Shown here: positions 5,450-9,612 of the stretch, piece by piece
Layout of the letters: each line of letters starts with the position of its first letter
Position numbering within the stretch: position 1 is the first letter of the stretch
The notes under the pieces: generated by a model
Told to the model about the DNA's origin: nothing
Database searches by the model: none
What the model saw: the letters and a program-made list of their open reading frames with translations, nothing else
Assembly (NCBI GenBank): GCA_016839635.1
Contig: JAEOTV010000206.1
Location: forward strand, 1-9,612
Direction: 5' to 3'
From: Promethearchaeota archaeon
GTDB lineage: Archaea > Asgardarchaeota > Lokiarchaeia > Sigynarchaeales > SOKP01
DNA: 9,612 nucleotides
Translations under genes and position numbers: made by a program

Positions 5450-7249
5450 TTATCCAAAAATCCACTTAACTAAATCCCCATTTTGTAAATTATATTTATT
5501 TGCTGAAACTCCGGGAAATTCATCATTGATTGAAAACCGCCAATTTCCTTCAATGTTATCTATAGATTCTACTAGAATTCCCATATCTCCATAATCAGTA
5601 TAATCTATTTCACACCAGCTTTTTAAAGCATCAAATGCAGTAGTATTATAATCAGACAATTCAAAATCTTCCCATGTCCTAATTGTACCATTTCCATAAT
5701 CGACGATTAATGTAATTTCTTGAACGGCTCTCAAAGGTTCATTTACTTCACCTACTTCTATACTGAATGTGAATACAAAAAATGAAGCAAAGCTAGCACT
5801 TGCTAATATTGCGATTAAAGTAAATTTATTAAATTTCTTGAATTTTGTATTTACTCTTGAAATGATTAATGATGTGGACATTAAGATTATACCTATTGAC
5901 GAGATAATTATGTAGGGTAAAGACTTTAGTAGAAGATTACTTGGAGTTCCATTATTTTCCTCTTTAGACTCCCAAGGTGTATAATCATCAATAGCCATTT
6001 CAAGTAGATAGCTCCCTACAAAAGTTTCTACCCAGAGTAAAATTCCTGTTCGTTTTTCATAAATTAGATAAGTTCCTTGACCTCCTCCATCTTGATCAAA
6101 CGTGATCTTAATAGTTAATTCTGTTTCTTCAACAGAAACTAACCCATTAACGAAGCCTGATGCTTCCTGTAGTGCTAATTTCTTTACACTGGTCAAGTTA
6201 TTCATTATATGAAGGAGAAAACCCGGTTGAAAATTATTATAACCAAGAGTAAGAGCCCAACCTAGCTCACTATTCGATCTATTGTTAAGTGTAAAATTTG
6301 TTAATAAGATACTGGAAATGTTTTCAACTATTTCAATATCAAACCAGGGAATGGGACCATCAATAATATTACCCCAATCGTTTGGATCTTTATTGTAATA
6401 ACCTGTAAAATTCACTATTATTTGTCCACCAGAATTAGTTTTCCAATCACCTTCATAAGAATTTCCTGGCCATGGTGTAAAATTATACCATCCAACCGCT
6501 CCGCCAAAATTATCTACGTTATAAATGAAGCTTGATGTATAATCAAGAGTAAAGTTTAAAGATTGAATTTCAAGCAAGTATCCAAAAATACTAGTTTTCG
6601 CCCAGACTAATAGCCCAGACTTTTTATCATATATTAAATCAGTCTGCTGGCCACCACTTATTTGGTTAAAACCAATATAAAGGAAATTGTAAGTTTCTTC
6701 TATTTCAATTTCACCAACAATATCATATAATCCCCCTGGATCTGCTTGCCATGTCGCGAGTTCTTTAATTTGTGTGAGATTCTCATTTGGGATTAAAAAA
6801 CCTGATTGAAAGTTATTAAACCCAAGAGTTAATGCTCTGGCGACTTCACTATTAGATCTATTATCTAAAGTAAAGTTCATATTAAGAACACCTAGATTAT
6901 TTTCTAATATATCAATATCATACCAAGGAATAGGATCTTCAATCAAATTCCCCCAATCATTTAAATCCTTTTCATAAAATCCAGTTAGATTAATCCTTAT
7001 TTGACCACCAAGATTAGACTTCCAATCTCCTTCATAAGAATTACCCGGCCAAGGCGTAAAATTGTACCAACCTACTGAATCTCCGAATTGAGATACTTCA
7101 TATACATATGTACGATTGAAATCAAGATTTTGATAATAAGAATCTGCTATTGTACCCTCGGCTTTAACAATTGGGACAGATGCTGAAAAGATTAATTGGA
7201 TGAAAACTAATACAGCAATTAAATATATGGTTTTCTTTATATTTTTCAT
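5450..7249 (-). CDS. Surface protein: signal peptide, duplicated 193-aa module, two membrane helices, C-terminal DUF4430 domain
   Basis: Probable cell-surface ligand-binding protein of 599 residues. Visible order: signal peptide (about 1-30, hydrophobic core 8-25); module copy 1 (about 48-232) and copy 2 (about 241-420), alike throughout with a 193-residue period; linker; helix 1 (about 442-464); a basic loop (RVNTKFKKFNKF); helix 2 (about 475-497); and a DUF4430 domain (about 510-598). The DUF4430 call rests on ITLIVDYGNGT, TAFDAL, YGDMGILVESIDNIEGNW, SINDEFPGVSANKYNLQNGD and VKWIF. This domain resembles the C-terminal part of transcobalamin, and in bacteria it is often encoded beside ECF S-components. 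The positive-inside rule puts both modules and DUF4430 outside the cell. About 16 N-x-S/T sequons suggest N-glycosylation. The module itself is unrecognised. The promoter shares its operator-TATA layout with the ECF gene at 8598. Ligand identity (cobalamin or similar) is inference. Confidence 0.8.
   Translation of the reverse strand: MKNIKKTIYLIAVLVFIQLIFSASVPIVKAEGTIADSYYQNLDFNRTYVYEVSQFGDSVGWYNFTPWPGNSYEGDWKSNLGGQIRINLTGFYEKDLNDWGNLIEDPIPWYDIDILENNLGVLNMNFTLDNRSNSEVARALTLGFNNFQSGFLIPNENLTQIKELATWQADPGGLYDIVGEIEIEETYNFLYIGFNQISGGQQTDLIYDKKSGLLVWAKTSIFGYLLEIQSLNFTLDYTSSFIYNVDNFGGAVGWYNFTPWPGNSYEGDWKTNSGGQIIVNFTGYYNKDPNDWGNIIDGPIPWFDIEIVENISSILLTNFTLNNRSNSELGWALTLGYNNFQPGFLLHIMNNLTSVKKLALQEASGFVNGLVSVEETELTIKITFDQDGGGQGTYLIYEKRTGILLWVETFVGSYLLEMAIDDYTPWESKEENNGTPSNLLLKSLPYIIISSIGIILMSTSLIISRVNTKFKKFNKFTLIAILASASFASFFVFTFSIEVGEVNEPLRAVQEITLIVDYGNGTIRTWEDFELSDYNTTAFDALKSWCEIDYTDYGDMGILVESIDNIEGNWRFSINDEFPGVSANKYNLQNGDLVKWIFG
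5990..7108 (-). repeat. Two tandem copies of a 579-bp coding module
   Basis: The two copies (about 6554-7108 and 5990-6529, minus strand) encode residues 48-232 and 241-420 of the DUF4430 surface protein. The period is 193 codons, measured from WYNFTPWPGNSYEGDW occurring at residues 61 and 254. Conservation reaches the DNA: the shared stretch starting TTCATAAGAA on the plus strand occurs at 6452 and 7031, 579 bp apart. Other shared blocks are NDWGN, IPW(Y/F)DI, NRSNSE, ALTLG(F/Y)NNFQ and the LIY(D/E)K strand near each end. This is an in-gene duplication that has since diverged. Confidence 0.9.
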
Positions 7250-7282
7250 AATTTTAGAACCATAACAAGTGTTATTTTTAAT

Positions 7283-7313
7283 ATTTAAATTAAGTTAGGA
7301 TAACTTACCATAT
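7283..7313 (-). promoter_or_regulatory. Promoter of the DUF4430 gene: operator-like element plus TATA box
   Basis: On the minus strand, GGTAAGTTATCCTA (7309-7296) is followed after 6 bp by TTTAAAT (7289-7283). This TATA-like core predicts a start near 7259, about 10 nt before the ATG at 7249. The identical 14-mer, at the identical 6-bp spacing from TTTAAAT, precedes the ECF gene at 8598. The element overlaps or abuts the TFB-recognition region, where a bound regulator would interfere with, or assist, pre-initiation complex assembly. Confidence 0.6.
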
Positions 7314-7372
7314 TATCCCAGATATAAATTTATGAAGGAAACACACTATTTAAAGATATGGTAAATTATCCT
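7297..7372. repeat. Inverted repeat, 17-bp arms with one mismatch, 42-bp spacer
   Basis: The arms are 7297-7313 (AGGATAACTTACCATAT) and 7356-7372 (ATATGGTAAATTATCCT), complementary at 16 of 17 positions. Each arm contains one copy of the operator-like element. The right arm has no TATA box downstream in its own orientation, so it is better read as a second binding site for the DUF4430 promoter than as a promoter for something between 7373 and 7510, where I see no convincing gene. Confidence 0.65.
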
Positions 7373-7510
7373 ACAGAGTTCCAACCTTCTACTCACAAGA
7401 AAATGAATCTAGTGATGATATAAGATAATGTAATTTTCATGAGTTAGAGTTAAAAATGAGTGATAAATCTGCTTATAATAAAAAGTAAGAAATTGAAAAA
7501 TATAAAATTT

Positions 7511-7975
7511 TTATAGAATATTTTTATTTTTAACCTTTTGTTTTAATCCTTGTAAAGCTTTAAACCATGCATTTTCAAAATAGTTACGTGCTTCTTGCCA
7601 ATCATCATTATTTCTCCAACCTGTGTGGAATAAATGTAATATTGTTTTAGTAGGATCACTTTTGTTATCAGAAAAAAATACTATTATATGAGTAAGTGGA
7701 TCAGCTGTATTCATAAACTTTTGAAATTCAACTGGACCCTTCCAATCAAATGCAATGAATCGATTTCTCTCAATTCCAGTAATTCTGCATCCAATTGTGC
7801 TGTTTATCTGTTTATTTTTTGGGTCCCAAAAAAGCTCAAATTTACCTCCAAGTTTAGGATCCACATTAGCTTCTTCAGATAACCATTTTTCTAGGAAGTT
7901 ATTAACCGTAAACATTTTATAGGCAGTGTCAATATCACAGTCCAATTCCTCTTTAATTAAAATTATGTTTTCCAT
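7511..7975 (-). CDS. AHSA1-like SRPBCC (START-fold) domain protein
   Basis: Small soluble protein of 154 residues with the SRPBCC helix-grip fold, in the group named after the C-terminal domain of the Hsp90 activator Aha1. In prokaryotes these proteins are mostly thought to bind hydrophobic ligands; true Hsp90 activation is not implied. Landmarks are the N-terminal strand and helix (DCDIDTAYKMFT), WLSEEANVDPKLGGKFELFW (31-50, the most typical family segment), strands GCRITGIE and FIAFDWKG, HLFHTGW (114-120) and the long C-terminal helix ending WFKALQGLKQKV. The length is normal. The ATG at 7975 is about 33 bp from a TATA-like TTATAAAAT on its strand. It is divergent from an HxlR regulator, with a palindrome between them. 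SRPBCC genes paired with a winged-helix repressor gene are a common arrangement, so that protein probably controls this gene. Confidence 0.85.
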   Translation of the reverse strand: MENIILIKEELDCDIDTAYKMFTVNNFLEKWLSEEANVDPKLGGKFELFWDPKNKQINSTIGCRITGIERNRFIAFDWKGPVEFQKFMNTADPLTHIIVFFSDNKSDPTKTILHLFHTGWRNNDDWQEARNYFENAWFKALQGLKQKVKNKNIL

Positions 7976-8004
7976 TTTAAAATACCAATAAAGTAATTAA
8001 TAAA

Positions 8005-8013
8005 TTTTATAAC
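8005..8013 (-). promoter_or_regulatory. TATA box of the AHSA1-like gene
   Basis: On the minus strand the sequence reads TTATAAAAT. Its distance to the ATG at 7975 predicts a leader of only several nucleotides. The box is largely covered by the 21-bp palindrome, so a protein bound there would block TBP access. Confidence 0.45.
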
Positions 8014-8026
8014 ATAATGTTATAAA
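8006..8026. promoter_or_regulatory. Perfect 21-bp palindrome, candidate HxlR operator
   Basis: Two 10-bp arms, TTTATAACAT and ATGTTATAAA, surround a single central A, with no mismatch. The palindrome lies in the divergent gap between the AHSA1-like gene and the HxlR gene, overlapping the TATA region of the former and lying just upstream of the TATA region of the latter. Dimeric winged-helix regulators bind sites of this form. Binding by the neighbouring HxlR protein is inference. Confidence 0.6.
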
Positions 8027-8046
8027 GTATTAAAAAGTAACAAATG

Positions 8047-8056
8047 TTTATAATAT
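8047..8056 (+). promoter_or_regulatory. Candidate TATA box of the HxlR gene
   Basis: TTTATAATAT within GTTTATAATATTTAAAC predicts a transcription start around 8078, shortly before the GTG at 8088. AGTAAC occurs on both sides (8036 and 8070), each followed by an AAT-containing stretch, and may be an extra binding site. Confidence 0.4.
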
Positions 8057-8087
8057 TTAAACTAAATAGTAACTAATTTGTAATATT

Positions 8088-8495
8088 GTGAGGAAATTGG
8101 AAGTCTGGGAAGATTTGAACAATATGAAAAATTGCCCGATTGAAATAGCATTAAAATATTTAGGAAAGAAATGGACGATGCAAATAATAAGGGATTTTTT
8201 TAAAGGGAAAAAGAGATTTTCAGAGTTTCTAAAATCAAATCCTCAAATTAGTACCAAGATGCTATCATTCCGTTTAAAGGAATTACTTGAATCAGGTTTA
8301 ATTGAAAAAATGGTAATTTCAACTACACCAGTGAAAGTTGAGTATTTCTTAACACAAAAAGGAAAAGCACTTAATAAAGTTCTCTTCCAATTAGCTGAAT
8401 TCTCTCTTAATAATTACCCAAATGAAGTATACTTTAAGAAACCTAAATCGGTAAATTCAGATATTTCAAATCTAAAAAATTTTTTTTCTATTTGA
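8088..8495 (+). CDS. HxlR-family winged-helix transcriptional regulator
   Basis: DNA-binding regulator of the HxlR (DUF24) family, acting as a dimer; several characterised members sense electrophiles or oxidants through a cysteine near the N-terminus. The family segment CPIEIALKYLGKKWTMQIIR begins with that cysteine (Cys16 in the 135-residue reading). It is followed by the recognition region FSEFLKSNPQISTKMLSFRL, the wing with LLESGLIEK...VEYFLTQKG, and a C-terminal dimerisation helix. The GTG at 8088 is close to the predicted transcription start. An ATG at 8124 gives 123 residues, nearer to the usual family length, and remains possible. It probably represses the divergent AHSA1-like gene and itself through the palindrome at 8006. 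A role at the GGTAAGTTATCC sites is conceivable, but no such site precedes its own gene. Its stop is TGA, the only one seen in the window. Confidence 0.87.
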   Translation: MRKLEVWEDLNNMKNCPIEIALKYLGKKWTMQIIRDFFKGKKRFSEFLKSNPQISTKMLSFRLKELLESGLIEKMVISTTPVKVEYFLTQKGKALNKVLFQLAEFSLNNYPNEVYFKKPKSVNSDISNLKNFFSI

Positions 8496-8517
8496 TTTTT
8501 TAAACAAATTTGTCATT

Positions 8518-8545
8518 GGGTAAGTTATCCTACATATTTTTAAAT
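8518..8545 (+). promoter_or_regulatory. Promoter of the ECF S-component gene: operator-like element plus TATA box
   Basis: GGTAAGTTATCCTA (8519-8532), 6 bp, then TTTAAAT (8539-8545). The 14-mer and the spacing are identical to the promoter of the DUF4430 gene. Transcription would start near 8567, leaving a leader of about 30 nt before the TTG at 8598. Confidence 0.6.
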
Positions 8546-8597
8546 TCCCTATCATTTTTAATAATAACTTCTATTCAAATATTTTTAAAAGAGAATA

Positions 8598-9242
8598 TTG
8601 GAGCAAAAATCTGAAATTAAAGAAGCTAATGGGAAAGTTGAAGTAATTAAAACTGAACAAGAAAAGACAAATCATTCCATATGGTTGGAAAAGCCTTCTT
8701 TTCGAATTGCTTTAATTAGTAGTTTCACTGCATTAACAATTGTTATAGGATATTTGCTAATTCATATACCAAATGTAGAGCTTTTTACTCTATTTATTTT
8801 TCTATCTGGTTTTATATTAGGTAAAAATGAGGGTTATCTGGTTGGATCATTAAGTTCACTTATTTTTTGCTTTTTCAATCCTTTTGGTCCTTCTCCTCTC
8901 CCTTTATTTGTGTTTCAGATATTCCATTATTCTTTAACAGGAATTATTGGAGGTTTAATAAAATCTTTTATTCAAAAAAAAAGTTCATTTAAATGTGGGG
9001 GAGATTTTTACAAACCTTCCTTTATGGTATTATTTGGATTAATTGGTGCTTTAATAACTGCAAATTATCAAATAATATCGTCAATTATTCATGTCTTATC
9101 ATTTTTAGGAACATTAAATGAATTTTTACCATACTTCCTTTCAGGATTAGTCTTTACTATAATACATATTATAGGAAACACACTTGGATTTATTTTTATA
9201 TTACCCGGTTTAATACAGTTAACAAACAAGATGCTTGATTAG
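8598..9242 (+). CDS. ECF transporter substrate-binding (S) component-like membrane protein
   Basis: Membrane protein of 214 residues that resembles the S-components of energy-coupling-factor vitamin transporters, which bind a vitamin or its precursor and dock on an EcfT/EcfA module. After an unusually long charged N-terminus (about 1-33) come roughly six helices (about 36-55, 60-75, 80-95, 101-123, 141-168, 175-205). Typical features are the RIALISSFTALTIVIG first helix with small residues for EcfT contact, PNVELFTLFIFLSGFILGK, EGYLVGSLSSL, and a long loop NPFGPSPLPLF. The start is TTG at 8598: an in-frame TAA lies four codons upstream and no ATG occurs before the fifth helix. AGAG precedes it by 5 nt. 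EcfT and EcfA genes are not in the window, as for S-components that share a common module. Shared promoter architecture links it to the DUF4430 protein. The substrate is not determined; cobalamin-like compounds are a reasonable guess. Confidence 0.75.
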   Translation: MEQKSEIKEANGKVEVIKTEQEKTNHSIWLEKPSFRIALISSFTALTIVIGYLLIHIPNVELFTLFIFLSGFILGKNEGYLVGSLSSLIFCFFNPFGPSPLPLFVFQIFHYSLTGIIGGLIKSFIQKKSSFKCGGDFYKPSFMVLFGLIGALITANYQIISSIIHVLSFLGTLNEFLPYFLSGLVFTIIHIIGNTLGFIFILPGLIQLTNKMLD

Positions 9243-9256
9243 AAAAACCTAGAATA

Positions 9257-9400
9257 TTAAAATATAGCTAGAAACGCTAAAGTGGAAGGAAGCATCATCA
9301 CAATTATTAAAATTAAACAAATAAGTATGCAAGTATTTTTCTTTTTTCTCGGAGTATCAAAATCATCAATGTCCTCTTCATTTGTATTTACAGATTCCAT
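9257..9400 (-). CDS. Small tail-anchored membrane protein (47 aa) behind uL15
   Basis: The ORF encodes an acidic N-terminus (MESVNTNEEDIDDFD), a basic patch (RKKK, 18-21 region) and a C-terminal hydrophobic segment (about 23-47). This tail-anchor layout would keep the N-terminus in the cytoplasm. A clear Shine-Dalgarno sequence, AAGGAG, lies 9 nt before the ATG. The gene starts 64 bp after uL15 stops on the same strand and ends 14 bp from the convergent ECF gene, so it probably belongs to the ribosomal-protein transcript. In layout it resembles Sec61-beta, but the characteristic glycine/proline motif just before the Sec61-beta helix is not there, so that assignment is only a possibility. I do not recognise a family. 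Confidence 0.6.
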   Translation of the reverse strand: MESVNTNEEDIDDFDTPRKKKNTCILICLILIIVMMLPSTLAFLAIF

Positions 9401-9406
9401 TTTAAG

Positions 9407-9414
9407 GTCTCCTT
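9407..9414 (-). promoter_or_regulatory. Shine-Dalgarno sequence of the 47-aa gene
   Basis: The minus strand reads AAGGAGACC about 9 nt before the ATG at 9400. It is the strongest ribosome-binding site in the window, where most genes look leaderless, and it fits translation of an internal cistron on a polycistronic message from uL15. Confidence 0.6.
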
Positions 9415-9464
9415 AAAAATTATAACTAAATATTTTCAAGAAAGAATATTATTTAATTTGTGTT

Positions 9465-9612
9465 TTATTCTGCCTGGGATAATAGGGTAATTTTACCTCC
9501 CGCAGCTTGAACTTTTTCAATCGCTTTTTTAGAGGCTTTATTCACTGTTATATTGATTGCTTTATTAATTTCTCCTTTACCAAGTATTTTTTGAATGTTT
9601 ATTTCATTCAAA
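9465..9612 (-). CDS. rpl15: Ribosomal protein uL15, C-terminal 48 residues (runs off the right edge)
   Basis: Large-subunit ribosomal protein uL15 (archaeal L15, eukaryotic L27a). The visible tail reads INIQKILGKGEINKAINITV, then NKASKKAIEKVQAAGGKI and LLSQAE. It matches the conserved uL15 end: (K)VLGKGxxxKPxxVxAxxxSxxAxEKIxxAGGxxxxL. The 5' part lies outside the window. In most archaea uL15 closes the spc ribosomal cluster and is followed at once by secY; here the next gene is a 47-residue membrane protein and then a convergent transport gene. Confidence 0.88.
   Translation of the reverse strand, partial: LNEINIQKILGKGEINKAINITVNKASKKAIEKVQAAGGKITLLSQAE

Noticed and set aside
7373..7510. 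Possible small gene or RNA between the inverted repeat and the AHSA1-like gene
   Set aside because: Only ORFs of 15 codons or fewer and no stable structure could be seen; treated as plain intergenic DNA.
7688..7882. 64-codon plus-strand ORF
   Set aside because: It is antisense to the AHSA1-like gene, which has strong family motifs.
8493..8535. Possible selenocysteine read-through of the HxlR TGA stop into a further open stretch
   Set aside because: The HxlR protein is already full length, the extension covers the operator and TATA region of the next gene, and no SECIS-like hairpin is visible.

Overview
The window looks like a piece of an Asgard archaeal genome, most likely from the Lokiarchaeia (Promethearchaeota) and very AT-rich. 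The reasons are: (i) an archaeal/eukaryotic-type selenocysteine elongation factor whose GTPase motifs read like eukaryotic EFSec; (ii) a stand-alone roadblock/LC7 protein directly behind it; (iii) the C-terminus of an archaeal-type ribosomal protein uL15; (iv) several small zinc-binding proteins; (v) archaeal TATA-type promoters with short or absent leaders. Placement below Asgard level is inference.

Layout, left to right. Positions 1-703 (-) hold the N-terminal part of an aldo/keto reductase that runs off the left edge. A 51-residue cysteine-rich protein (964-1119, +) converges on a CoA-pyrophosphatase-like Nudix hydrolase (1124-1831, -). Divergent from the Nudix gene is a 99-residue zinc-finger-like protein (1914-2213, +), whose stop codon overlaps that of a 41-residue single-helix membrane protein (2210-2335, -). 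Next comes a zinc-ribbon/coiled-coil protein (2386-3249, -). Divergent from it, SelB (3494-4912, +) and a roadblock protein (4953-5387, +) form a probable two-gene unit.

The right half centres on what looks like a vitamin-uptake pair. One member is a 599-residue, signal-peptide-bearing, heavily sequon-studded membrane protein made of two copies of a 193-residue module, two membrane helices and a C-terminal DUF4430 (transcobalamin-C-like) domain (5450-7249, -). The other is an ECF-transporter S-component-like membrane protein (8598-9242, +). Their promoters carry the same 14-bp element at exactly the same distance from the TATA box (GGTAAGTTATCCTA, 6 bp, TTTAAAT). A third, slightly diverged copy makes an inverted pair upstream of the DUF4430 gene. 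This suggests one regulon for a surface binding protein and its membrane carrier, possibly for cobalamin or a related compound. Between them lies an AHSA1/SRPBCC gene (7511-7975, -), divergent from an HxlR-family regulator (8088-8495, +) around a perfect 21-bp palindrome.

At the right edge, the uL15 C-terminus (9465-9612, -) is followed not by secY but by a 47-residue tail-anchored membrane protein with a clear Shine-Dalgarno sequence (9257-9400, -). No tRNA, rRNA, CRISPR array, insertion sequence or recognisable SECIS element was seen. No intergenic gap exceeds about 265 bp.
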